A DNA stretch of 64,000 nucleotides from DP-36 sp036004365. GTDB lineage: Bacteria; Desulfobacterota; Binatia; UBA9968. The notes beneath the pieces were generated by a model, which saw nothing but the letters and a program-made list of their open reading frames with translations, had not been told where the DNA came from and did no database searches. Positions 8,373-16,245 of the stretch are shown one piece after another. Every line of letters starts with the position of its first letter. Position 1 is the stretch's first letter. The stretch lies in assembly GCA_036004365.1 (NCBI GenBank), contig DASYRN010000195.1:1-64000 (forward strand), read 5' to 3'. The position numbers and the translations under genes were made by a program.

Positions 8373-9293
8373 ATGCTGGTTGCTCTCACGGGAGGAACGG
8401 GCGGTGCAAAGCTCGTTCACGGTCTAAGCTTGGAGACCGATCCCCAGGATCTTTGCATCGTTTGCAACAGCGCTGACGATTTTCTCATACATGGCCTCTA
8501 TATCTCTCCGGATATTGATACGATCACCTATACGCTAGCAGGTATCAGTGACACGACAAGGGGTTGGGGAATAGAAGGGGATTCGTTTGTCGTCTTGGAG
8601 TGGTTAGGAAAGCACGGAGGCGAAACTTGGTTTAAAATCGGAGATCGAGATCTGGCGACCCATATTACCAGGTCGCGTCTCTTGCGTGAGGGTTGGATAC
8701 TCTCGCAGGTTGCTGAGCAACTGTGCAAGAGCCTTGGAGTTAAGGCGACTCTCGTTCCGGCGACAGACAACAAGGTGGAAACGAGAGTCGTCACATCGTA
8801 TGGCGAGATCTCTTTCCAAGAGTACTTTGTCAAGAATCGGTGGGCCGATGAGGTAAAGGGGATTTTCTTTGCTGGCGCGGAGAAGAGCCACCCAGCGCCT
8901 GGAGTGGTAAAATCGATCCGTGGCGCCAGGGCAGTCATAATCTGCCCGAGCAATCCGGTAACCAGTATCGGTCCTATCTTGGCGGTTCCAGGAATCAGAG
9001 CCACGCTAAGAGAGACGAAGGCAACGGTTATTGCTGTCAGTCCCATCATCGGAGGATCACCGGTCAGCGGACCAGCGGACAAATTGATGGCGGCTATGGA
9101 AATGGAGGTCTCAGCCTACGGCGTGGCCAAAGCCTATAGCGATTTCCTTGACGTCATCTTGATCGGCGCTGAGGATAGAGAGCTAAAGTCGAGGATCGAA
9201 GAGATAGGGATCAGAACCGTGATCGCCCCCATACGCATGGACTCCCTGGATGACAAGAAGTGTTTGGCACGGGAGGTTTTGGCATTGATATGA
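8373..9293 (+). CDS. cofD: CofD, phospholactate/phosphoenolpyruvate-Fo transferase
   Basis: Transfers a phospholactyl or phosphoenolpyruvyl group from its guanylyl-activated donor onto Fo, giving the precursor of F420. Length (306 residues) and the N-terminal LTGGTGGAKLVHGL glycine loop are typical of CofD/FbiA. Further family signs are CNSADDF, HGLYISPDIDTITYTLAG, GIEGDSFVVL, and SNPVTSIGPILAVPGI around the donor-binding region. It overlaps cofC by four bases (ATGA), which implies translational coupling. Whether the donor is phospholactate, 3-phosphoglycerate or phosphoenolpyruvate cannot be told from this sequence. Confidence 0.93.
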   Translation: MLVALTGGTGGAKLVHGLSLETDPQDLCIVCNSADDFLIHGLYISPDIDTITYTLAGISDTTRGWGIEGDSFVVLEWLGKHGGETWFKIGDRDLATHITRSRLLREGWILSQVAEQLCKSLGVKATLVPATDNKVETRVVTSYGEISFQEYFVKNRWADEVKGIFFAGAEKSHPAPGVVKSIRGARAVIICPSNPVTSIGPILAVPGIRATLRETKATVIAVSPIIGGSPVSGPADKLMAAMEMEVSAYGVAKAYSDFLDVILIGAEDRELKSRIEEIGIRTVIAPIRMDSLDDKKCLAREVLALI

Positions 9294-9955
9294 GCCTCTG
9301 TATTCTTATTCCTGCCAAGGGTTTCGCCAACGCGAAACAGCGGCTTTCCCCGCTTCTTAGTGCGAGGGAACGCTTCGTGCTTTCAGAAGCGATGCTTAAG
9401 GATGTTCTTCTCCAGGTGGCGTTAGCCAGGGGACTGGATGGGATATTCGTTGTGACGGGAGATCGTGGGGTAGGTGGTATTGCCTCTTCCGCGGGCGCGG
9501 AAGTGATTTGGGAAAGCGAGGAGAAAGGCGAAACAGAGGCCGTTGAGTTCGCTCTGCACGAGATGAAGCTAAGGGGGATTCACAGCGCATTCGTAGTTCC
9601 GGCGGATATTCCCCTTGTCCACTTTAGCGACATCGAGGAGATTGTTGGACTCGTCTCGGTCAGATATTTAGTCCCGCCTTCTGCCCTTTTGGTTCCGTCC
9701 CACGACCGGATGGGAACCAACGGGCTCCTGCTTTCGCCGCCGGATCTTATTCCCCTTCGGTTCGGCTATGACAGCTTCTCTTACCATCTTGGACAAATCG
9801 CGGCTCGGGGAGTGACGCCGCTGATCGTGGAAAATGAGAGGATCGGCCTGGATATCGACGAGCCCGAAGATCTGGAAAGATTGTTATCTTTGGGGGCAAT
9901 CGGCGAAACTTTCGCCGCCCTCGCAAGTATGGGGATGAGCCTGGGGCGATTATGA
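9290..9955 (+). CDS. cofC: CofC, guanylyltransferase supplying the CofD donor
   Basis: Nucleotidyltransferase that joins GTP to 2-phospholactate or phosphoenolpyruvate (CofC/FbiD). The N-terminal CILIPAKGFANAKQRLSPLL is the family's nucleotide-binding loop, VVPADIPLVHFSDI carries the metal-binding Asp pair, and DRMGTNGLLLSPPD is the acceptor region. I start it at the ATG at 9290, which overlaps the cofD stop and is preceded by GGGAGG; a start 30 bases upstream is less likely. About 221 residues, normal for the family. It overlaps cofE by four bases. Confidence 0.92.
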   Translation: MSLCILIPAKGFANAKQRLSPLLSARERFVLSEAMLKDVLLQVALARGLDGIFVVTGDRGVGGIASSAGAEVIWESEEKGETEAVEFALHEMKLRGIHSAFVVPADIPLVHFSDIEEIVGLVSVRYLVPPSALLVPSHDRMGTNGLLLSPPDLIPLRFGYDSFSYHLGQIAARGVTPLIVENERIGLDIDEPEDLERLLSLGAIGETFAALASMGMSLGRL

Positions 9956-10707
9956 GGAGTTTGGAGATCGTCGGGATTGAAGGATTGGGGGAAATCAAGC
10001 CAGGCGATTCGATTGGCGGAATCGTCGTAGAGGGATGTGCTCGGCTCGGTCTCTCTCTAGTCGACGATGATATTTTAGTCATAGCCCATAAAATTGTTTC
10101 CAAGGCGGAAGATCGAACGATCTCGTTGGCTGAGGTCAAGCCGTCAGCGCGAGCCTTGGAGTTATCACGGCAGCTGGGAAAAGATGCTTCGATCCTGGAG
10201 ATCATTCTGGGGGAGAGCCGGCGCATCATCCGTATGGGCGGGGGGACGATTATCGTGGAGACGCACCAAGGTTTCATCTGCGCTAATGCCGGAGTGGATC
10301 TTTCTAATGTCGGGTTGGGCCGGGTAGCTCTTTTGCCTCAAGATCCTGATCGCTCCGCAGCCGAGATCAGAGGGCAGATTCGGCAGTTGATCGGCGTGGC
10401 GCCGGGGGTCATTATCAGTGATAGTTTCGGCCGGCCATGGCGCCTCGGAACGGTGGATGTGGCGGTCGGCGTTTCCGGACTTAAGCCGTTGAAGGATGAC
10501 CGGGGGGAAAAGGACCCGTACGGTTACGAACTTCGGGCTTCGGTGGCCGCTGTCGCGGATGAGTTCGCTTCGGCTGCGGAGTTGATGATGGGCAAAAGGG
10601 ATGCGGTTCCGGTTGTCGTCGTCCGGGGCTACAAAGCAGGCGGTGAGGAAGGAACAGCAAAAGAGCTACTGCGACCGGAAGCGGAGGATCTCTTTCGCAA
10701 TTTCTAA
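9952..10707 (+). CDS. cofE: CofE, F420-0:gamma-glutamyl ligase
   Basis: Adds the glutamate tail to F420-0 using GTP. The sequence has the family blocks: GEIKPGDSIGGIV at the start, DDILVIAHKIVSKAEDR, RIIRMGGGTIIVETHQGFICANAGVDLSN, and DSFGRPWRLGTVDVAVGVSGLKPL, which bind metal and nucleotide. At 251 residues it is the short, archaeal-style stand-alone ligase, without the FMN-reductase-like domain fused to it in mycobacterial FbiB. Therefore the dehydro-F420-0 reduction step, if this organism uses the phosphoenolpyruvate route, would need a separate enzyme. It overlaps cofC (ATGA) and is followed after 68 bp by npdG. Confidence 0.93.
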   Translation: MRSLEIVGIEGLGEIKPGDSIGGIVVEGCARLGLSLVDDDILVIAHKIVSKAEDRTISLAEVKPSARALELSRQLGKDASILEIILGESRRIIRMGGGTIIVETHQGFICANAGVDLSNVGLGRVALLPQDPDRSAAEIRGQIRQLIGVAPGVIISDSFGRPWRLGTVDVAVGVSGLKPLKDDRGEKDPYGYELRASVAAVADEFASAAELMMGKRDAVPVVVVRGYKAGGEEGTAKELLRPEAEDLFRNF

Positions 10708-10775
10708 CCCCCTCGCCTGCCGCTCTCTCCCGGCTACGGAAAAGAAGGATAGGGTGATGGTGGGAAGAAAGCTGG

Positions 10776-11435
10776 ATGCCTGTGGAAAAGGAACTCACTA
10801 TAGCGATAGTCGGAGGAACGGGAAGCCTCGGCCGCGGCTTGGCGCTCCGGTTGGCACGGCCGGGAATCAAAGTCACGATCGGCTCGCGGGATCAGGCCCG
10901 CGCCCGCCAGGCTGCGGATGAGTTGAACCAACTGCTAGGCGGAGGTTCTGTTGAAGGGAAACTCAATTCAGAGGCCATCAAAGAGGCGGAGTTTATCGTT
11001 ATCGCTGTCCCTTATGAAGGTCACGAGCAGATGGTCAGAGAGTTGGAAGGTGGCCTTAAGGGTAAGATCGTGATCGATGCCGTGGTGCCTTTGAGAACGG
11101 GCAAACCTTTTGTCCCGCCGGCCGGCTCCGCACTCCAGGAGGCGCAACAGATTTTGGGCGCCGATGTCCCGGTCGTGGGAGCTTTGCACAATATCTCCGC
11201 GGTTGATCTGCAGGATCCGCATTCGTCCCTCGGAGATATCCTAGTATCGGGCGATAACGACGTAGCAAAGGAAAAAGTCATGGAGATTATTCGAAGGCTC
11301 GGCGCGCGCGCCTTTGACGCTGGCCCGGCCAGCAATGCTTATGTGATCGAGGGGATTACCGGAGTCTTGATCTATCTCAACCGAAAGTACAAATCGAAGC
11401 ACGCCAGCATAAAAATCACGGGGATTGGAGAATAA
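10776..11435 (+). CDS. npdG: F420-dependent NADP oxidoreductase (Fno/NpdG)
   Basis: Moves hydride between reduced F420 and NADP, linking the cofactor made by the upstream genes to the cell's nicotinamide pool. The 219 residues match Fno: IAIVGGTGSLGRGLALRLA at residues 9-27 is the dinucleotide loop, followed by IGSRDQARARQAADE which sets NADP preference, VIAVPYEGHE, VIDAVVPLRTGKPFVPP and VVGALHNISAVDL. A ribosome-site-like GGAAGAAAG lies upstream of the ATG. Its presence beside the synthesis genes supports a working F420 redox system. Confidence 0.9.
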   Translation: MPVEKELTIAIVGGTGSLGRGLALRLARPGIKVTIGSRDQARARQAADELNQLLGGGSVEGKLNSEAIKEAEFIVIAVPYEGHEQMVRELEGGLKGKIVIDAVVPLRTGKPFVPPAGSALQEAQQILGADVPVVGALHNISAVDLQDPHSSLGDILVSGDNDVAKEKVMEIIRRLGARAFDAGPASNAYVIEGITGVLIYLNRKYKSKHASIKITGIGE

Positions 11436-11469
11436 CGGAAGGAAGCCTCGAAGAGAAAGGAGATGCAAA

Positions 11470-12876
11470 ATGATTGCAGCGAAGAAGTTGCGCTTTTCCT
11501 TTGTTGTATGCTGCACTTTGGTTTGCTTAGGCTTGGCGGTCTATGCGTTTAGTCAGACCCAAATTCTCGGTGGCGCTAAGGAGCGGCAGCCGGGCTATGG
11601 CGAGATCGAAAATTTCACGATCCTTTCTTACAGCGACCTCGATGGCTGGGATCAAGTCGCTGAGTTTCGCGTGAGTCGCGATGGGAAATTCGCCTATACA
11701 TCGAACTATCGAGGCGCGACTATCGTCGATGTCAGCAATCCCGAGCGCCCTCGAGTGGTCTCGAGGATCAAGAACGATCCCAGCGTTCAGAGCCAGTACA
11801 TAGATGTCTTGGGAAATATTCTTGTTGTAAACCAGGAGGCGGTTCGTGATGAGAAGGTCAAGACCTGGGAGGGGGGCATTCGTCTCTTCGATATCAGCGA
11901 TCCGGCAAAGCCACGGGAGACGGCATTCTTCAAGACCGATGGTCCGCCCGGCCGCGGCGTCCACGGATTCTGGCTCCATGAAGACCCGAAGGGGGGAAAA
12001 TTCGCCTTCATTTCGACCACAACGGAAGGTTACTACGGCAACATCCTGATCATTGCCGACATCACCGATCCTGCCAAACCCAGGGAGGTTTCCCGTTGGT
12101 GGTTTCCGGGGCAGTGGACTGCCGGAGGGGAAAAACGAGGAGAGAACTGGGTAGACCCGGAACGAGGGCTGCGGGAAGGGTTGCCCAAGATCTGGGTCTT
12201 TCTCCATGACATCACGACGTACAAAGACCGCGCATATCTCGCATACCGCGATGAAGGTGTTATTATTCTCGATATCAGCGATATCCGTAAACCTACCAAG
12301 ATCGGCCAGATCAAGTGGTCCCCGCCGGAGGAAGGAAACACTCACAGCGTCGGAATTGTTGTTCCACCACACGCGGGCCGGCCCGACCTCATTATAGCGA
12401 CTGACGAGATACTCAGACCCGAGCAATGCCCTTTCGGTTACATGCATATCCTGGACGTCCGCTATGAGAACAATCCCGTTCAGATTGGGACTTTTAGGCT
12501 GCCGTTGAACCGATTTTGTCCGCCGGACAGGCCGGGAAGGCGGTTTGGCATTCACGATGTGGAGCGGATGATAAAGGGAAATATTGTTTTCAGCGCCTGG
12601 AAAAATTCTGGCTTCTGGGCGGTCGACATCTCCGATCCCTATCGACCCAAGAGCGTCGGCCACTTTGTTCCACCGCCGTTTACAAGAGCCAACGCGGACA
12701 ACGGTCACGCTGACAATGTCTTTGTCCATGAAAACGGACTTGTATTTGCAAGCTCTTCGGATCCGGGCGGAGGATTTTGGATCCTGCGGTACACACCAGG
12801 AGTCAAAGGGACTATGTCTTGGACACCGGACAACAAAAACGTGACCGTCAAGTATGAAAAGCAGCGCGGAAACTAA
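11470..12876 (+). CDS. Exported LVIVD-repeat beta-propeller protein
   Basis: About 468 residues with a signal peptide (FSFVVCCTLVCLGLAVYAFSQ) and repeated blade motifs typical of LVIVD proteins: ATIVDVSNPERPRVV, IRLFDISDPAKPRE, LIIADITDPAKPREVSRWW, VIILDISDIRKPTKIGQI, MHILDVRYENNPVQIG and FWAVDISDPYRPKSVGHF. This predicts a six- or seven-bladed surface or periplasmic propeller. Several His residues (VHGFWLHED, FGIHDVE, NGHADNV) could bind metal, but that is speculative. I chose the ATG at 11470 because AGGAG lies seven bases before it. The 3' end overlaps the rhodanese gene by 23 bases, tying it to the copper/redox genes that follow. Confidence 0.85.
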   Translation: MIAAKKLRFSFVVCCTLVCLGLAVYAFSQTQILGGAKERQPGYGEIENFTILSYSDLDGWDQVAEFRVSRDGKFAYTSNYRGATIVDVSNPERPRVVSRIKNDPSVQSQYIDVLGNILVVNQEAVRDEKVKTWEGGIRLFDISDPAKPRETAFFKTDGPPGRGVHGFWLHEDPKGGKFAFISTTTEGYYGNILIIADITDPAKPREVSRWWFPGQWTAGGEKRGENWVDPERGLREGLPKIWVFLHDITTYKDRAYLAYRDEGVIILDISDIRKPTKIGQIKWSPPEEGNTHSVGIVVPPHAGRPDLIIATDEILRPEQCPFGYMHILDVRYENNPVQIGTFRLPLNRFCPPDRPGRRFGIHDVERMIKGNIVFSAWKNSGFWAVDISDPYRPKSVGHFVPPPFTRANADNGHADNVFVHENGLVFASSSDPGGGFWILRYTPGVKGTMSWTPDNKNVTVKYEKQRGN

Positions 12877-13280
12877 GAGGCGGATAACTTTTCTTCTGGT
12901 GTCGTGGCTTGCTGCATTCTCTCCTGTGGTTGCGCTTGCCGGCCACGGTGTTGAGGATACCATTGATACCATTCCGCCGGATCGAGTGAAGCTTCTTCTG
13001 AACTCAGGTGAAAAAAGTGGTCCTCATCGATCTGGGTCCTGCGAGAGATTTCCAGCAGTTTCTCGGGGCGCGCTCGATCCCGATAACGGAGCTGGAAAAA
13101 AGATTCAACGAAATTCTCAAGACGGGAAGGGTCGTTCTCTACTGCGCCTGTCAAACTTATGACATTACTAATAAAGCTGTTTTCTTGGAATATCGGGGGT
13201 ATCGCAACATCTTTGTGATGCTGGAAGGGTATCCGGGCTGGGTGAAGCGAGGCTACCCTGTTGAGTCGGGTCGTCCGTAA
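12854..13280 (+). pseudogene. Exported rhodanese-like protein, frameshifted in a six-A run
   Basis: The first frame encodes a signal peptide (RITFLLVSWLAAFSPVVALAG) and the start of a rhodanese domain ending LLNSGEK. The rest of the domain is in the next frame: VVLIDLGPARDFQQFLGARSIP, the catalytic-loop equivalent VVLYCACQTYD, and GYRNIFVMLEGYPGWVKRGYPV. Removing one A from the run at 13011-13016 joins the two exactly (GEKVVLIDLG), giving about 141 residues. The Cys in LYCAC is in the active-site position, so the chemistry could be intact if the frame is restored. The gene overlaps both neighbours (23 bp upstream, one base with copC), so it was built as part of this operon. Sequencing error, recent mutation and slippage are all possible. 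Confidence 0.75.
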
Positions 13281-13645
13281 TGGGTTGGTTGTGGGTCGTC
13301 ATCGTCTATTTGGCGCTGCTTGCCCCGTCGACGGTCTCGGCCCACGCCTACTTGGTAAAATCGATTCCCGCACGCCGGGCCATTCTGTTTAAAGCGCCTA
13401 CTCGGCTCCAGCTCTGGTTCAATGAGAAGTTGGAGCCGCGCTTTTCCTCGCTGACGGTAACAGATTCGAGTGGCAATCGGGTAGACTTGGGCGACATCCA
13501 GGTCGGTGCGGAGGATCCTAAGCAGCTCTCCGTTGAAATCAAGCTGCTTCCTCCGGGAATCTATACCGTCGAGTTCCGAGTTCTGTCGGTCGACGGCCAT
13601 GTCGTAAAAGACCAATTCTCTTTCACAGTCAGGGCAAGACGCTGA
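13280..13645 (+). CDS. CopC-domain periplasmic copper-binding protein
   Basis: A 121-residue protein with a signal peptide (WVVIVYLALLAPSTVSA) that would be cut to leave an N-terminal His (HAYLVKSIPA), the classic Cu(II) ligand of CopC. The C-terminal part has LSVDGHVVKDQFSFTV, where the Asp and His complete the usual copper site. The core (LWFNEKLEPRFSSLTVTDSSGN) matches the CopC beta-barrel. The Met-rich Cu(I) loop of some CopC proteins is missing, so a Cu(II)-only site is likely. Its ATG overlaps the rhodanese stop (TAATG), and the CopD fusion begins 5 bp after its stop, so the four genes are one unit. Confidence 0.88.
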   Translation: MGWLWVVIVYLALLAPSTVSAHAYLVKSIPARRAILFKAPTRLQLWFNEKLEPRFSSLTVTDSSGNRVDLGDIQVGAEDPKQLSVEIKLLPPGIYTVEFRVLSVDGHVVKDQFSFTVRARR

Positions 13646-13650
13646 GCGTC

Positions 13651-15690
13651 ATGAACGGATGGGCTGCATCGATCCGCTCGCTCCATATTCTCTCCTTGTT
13701 CTTTGTTGCCGGTAGCTCCGCGTTTGTTCTCCTTATCGCGCGACCGGCATTTAAAAAATCCGGGATGGAGTCGCTGGATATCGCGCAGAGGCTCAACCGG
13801 TTTCAGCTTAAGCTGGTTTTCTGGGCGCTTCTTACAGCTTTTCTCACTTTGCTTCTGGGACTGTTATTTCAGGTCGCGGTCATTTCAGGTCGCTCGCCGG
13901 AGCAAATGACCTTAGGCGACATCGGCAGCGTCATAACCGGCACCCAATACGGCGCAGTCTGGATCACACGGTTGTCTCTGTTACTCCTCTCCTTTCTGTT
14001 CGCCATGAGTGACGACTGGGGAAGAGGAGAACGGAGGACCTCTAGCTGGACAAATTTCTTGCTGGCTTGCGCTCTGTTAGTGACTCTACCCTGGTCCGGT
14101 CACGCTGCCGCCGGGGAAGGGATGGTTTTGCTCATCCAGCTCGCGGCGGACGCGCTGCACCTCGTTGCCGCAGCTCTTTGGTTGGGAGGACTGCTGCCGC
14201 TGGCGCTGCTTCTTCACTGGACAGGCGGCGCCGCATCGGCACTGCCCATCGCTCAGGAGGCGACCGGGCGCTTCTCTCTGCTAGGTTTGGCGTGCGTCTC
14301 TTTGCTCGTGATTACAGGATTTCTGAACGCGTGGAGTCTGGTCGGCGGGTTCGCTGCGCTTCTGGGAACTGCTTACGGCCGTCTCCTTTTAACAAAGCTC
14401 GGTGTTATGCTTCTCCTTATCGCGCTTGCCGGCTTTAACCGCCAGTCGCTCAAACCAAAGCTTCTTGCCTTGAGCTCACAAGCTTCTCTTCGAGAGTTTC
14501 AACCGATTCTGGGCGGGCTAAAGCGAAACGTGGTGGCCGAGGCAGTCCTAGGAGTGCTGATTCTTGTCGTTGTCGGATGGATGGCTTTTACGCCGCCGGC
14601 GCGTCATAGCCAACTCACATGGCCCTTTTCCTTTCGCTGGAGCTGGGCGACGGTTCAAACGAATCCCAGGATCCGGCCTGAGATTTTCTTCGGGACGGCG
14701 CTTGCGGCTTTTGGTTTTGTTTGTCTTTGTGCGGCCGCGCTCCGGCGGGCGGAGCGCCCATGGACTATCGGTGTCGGTCTGGCGTCCGTCGCGTATGGAG
14801 CCGCGGTGACCTTACCGACTATTTCTACCGATGCCTATCCGACAACGTACATGAGGCCGTCGGTAACTTACCATGCGATATCGGTTGCCAACGGTCTCCA
14901 TCTCTACCGGGAGAACTGCGCGCTTTGCCATGGCGTGGCCGGATACGGCGATGGACCAGTCGCAGAAGACCTTAAGCCGAAGCCAGCGGATTTAACAGCC
15001 AAGCATACCGGAGACCATACGGCCGGGGATCTTTTTTGGTGGCTGAGCGAAGGAATTCCAGGAAAAGCGATGCCGGGGTTCGGCGCGGCCTTGAGCCAGG
15101 AAGAGCGCTGGGATTTAATTAACTTTATGCGCGCCCTTTCGGCTGCGGAGCGGGCTCGCTCAATGGCTCCGATCGTCGAGTCGGAGCCTTGGCTCGTGGC
15201 GCCAGATTTTTCCTACCGAACCACTCGCGGCGAAGAGAGAACGTTGAAGGATCATCGGCAAGAGAGAATCGTGTTATTGGTGCTGTTTACGCGGCCGCAG
15301 TCCCGCGAGCGGCTTGTGCAGATCGATCAGGCCTATGCAAAACTCAAAAGCCTCGGTGTCGAAGTTCTCGCTATTCCTCAGGATGAGCGGGAATTAATAC
15401 CGGAGGGAGCGACTCGGCTTCACGATCTAGCGATCGTCACGGATGGAGGCCAAGAGGCTTTCGAAGTTTATGCCCTGTTTCGAAGGAGCTTCAGCGCTGA
15501 GGGTAGCTTGCCTGACCCGACGATGCCGCCGCATGTGGAGTTCTTGATCGACCGGCAGGGCTATATTAGAGCACGTTGGATCTCCGGCGATGGTGTTGGC
15601 TGGACTGAAATGAAGAACCTTTTTCGCGAGGTCGAGCGCCTTAGCGGAGAGAAGCCTTCTGTTCTGGCGCCGGATGAACACGTCCACTAA
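13651..15690 (+). CDS. CopD membrane domain fused to cytochrome c and redoxin-like domains
   Basis: A 679-residue three-part fusion. Residues about 1-390 are a multi-helix membrane region of the CopD family, including ADALHLVAAALWLGGLLPLAL and LLTKLGVMLLLIALAGFNR. Next, a class I cytochrome c domain has CALCH (Cys 423, Cys 426, His 427) and a likely axial Met in GKAMPGFG. The last about 170 residues look like a thioredoxin/AhpC-type redoxin (LVAPDFSYRTTRGEERTLKDH, IVLLVLFTRP, VLAIPQDE, VEFLIDRQGYIRARW) but the position of the peroxidatic or CxxC cysteines has none. It probably passes copper across the inner membrane or couples copper to electron flow; this is inference. It is the last gene of the cluster. 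Confidence 0.83.
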   Translation: MNGWAASIRSLHILSLFFVAGSSAFVLLIARPAFKKSGMESLDIAQRLNRFQLKLVFWALLTAFLTLLLGLLFQVAVISGRSPEQMTLGDIGSVITGTQYGAVWITRLSLLLLSFLFAMSDDWGRGERRTSSWTNFLLACALLVTLPWSGHAAAGEGMVLLIQLAADALHLVAAALWLGGLLPLALLLHWTGGAASALPIAQEATGRFSLLGLACVSLLVITGFLNAWSLVGGFAALLGTAYGRLLLTKLGVMLLLIALAGFNRQSLKPKLLALSSQASLREFQPILGGLKRNVVAEAVLGVLILVVVGWMAFTPPARHSQLTWPFSFRWSWATVQTNPRIRPEIFFGTALAAFGFVCLCAAALRRAERPWTIGVGLASVAYGAAVTLPTISTDAYPTTYMRPSVTYHAISVANGLHLYRENCALCHGVAGYGDGPVAEDLKPKPADLTAKHTGDHTAGDLFWWLSEGIPGKAMPGFGAALSQEERWDLINFMRALSAAERARSMAPIVESEPWLVAPDFSYRTTRGEERTLKDHRQERIVLLVLFTRPQSRERLVQIDQAYAKLKSLGVEVLAIPQDERELIPEGATRLHDLAIVTDGGQEAFEVYALFRRSFSAEGSLPDPTMPPHVEFLIDRQGYIRARWISGDGVGWTEMKNLFREVERLSGEKPSVLAPDEHVH

Positions 15691-15705
15691 GTTCATCAGT
15701 TATCT

Positions 15706-16245
15706 ATGCAGGTTTACAGCATCGGCCACTCCACACGGACGCGGGATGAGTTCCTAAAGCTCCTCGGACGTTATGGCATCGAGGTGCTTGCGGATGTACG
15801 CACAGTGCCGAAGTCAAGGCACGTTCCCCATTTCAACTCGGACGCGCTCAGGAAATCCTTGCAAAAGCACGGCATTGAATATCAGCATCATAAAGAACTC
15901 GGCGGGTTGAGAAAGCCAGCTAAAGATTCAGTCAATCTAGGATGGCACAACGCGAGCTTCCGCGGATATGCCGATTACATGCAGACAGAGGAATTCTGGG
16001 AAGCCCTTCAAGACATGATCGAGCTGGCCAAGAAAAGCAAAGTGGCGCTCATGTGCGCCGAAGCTGTCCCGTGGCGCTGCCACCGCTCGCTAATTGCTGA
16101 CGCTCTCGTCGTCGGCAAATGGGAAGTCTTTCACATTCTTTCTGAGACTCAGCTGCAGCGCCATGAATTGACCCCCTTTGGAGTCGTCAAGGGTGGACGG
16201 ATAATTTACCCGCGAGCTCAGGCGGATAAGTCGCTCCTCGACTAA
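15706..16245 (+). CDS. DUF488 family protein
   Basis: A 179-residue cytoplasmic protein of the widespread DUF488 family. Its marks are the N-terminal YSIGHSTRTRDEFLKLLGRYGIEVLADVRTVPKSRHVPHFN, the LGGLRKP block and the C-terminal VALMCAEAVPWRCHRSLIAD, where the Cys/Arg/His group is nearly invariant. The biochemical role of the family is not settled. It begins 15 bp after the CopD fusion and may be read from the same transcript, but no functional link is evident. Its stop overlaps the stop of the convergent protease-like gene. Confidence 0.88.
   Translation: MQVYSIGHSTRTRDEFLKLLGRYGIEVLADVRTVPKSRHVPHFNSDALRKSLQKHGIEYQHHKELGGLRKPAKDSVNLGWHNASFRGYADYMQTEEFWEALQDMIELAKKSKVALMCAEAVPWRCHRSLIADALVVGKWEVFHILSETQLQRHELTPFGVVKGGRIIYPRAQADKSLLD

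Noticed and set aside
11527..12972. A 481-residue minus-strand frame opposite the LVIVD gene
   Set aside because: It is the shadow of a gene with a signal peptide and clear repeats; the antisense protein has no recognisable domain.
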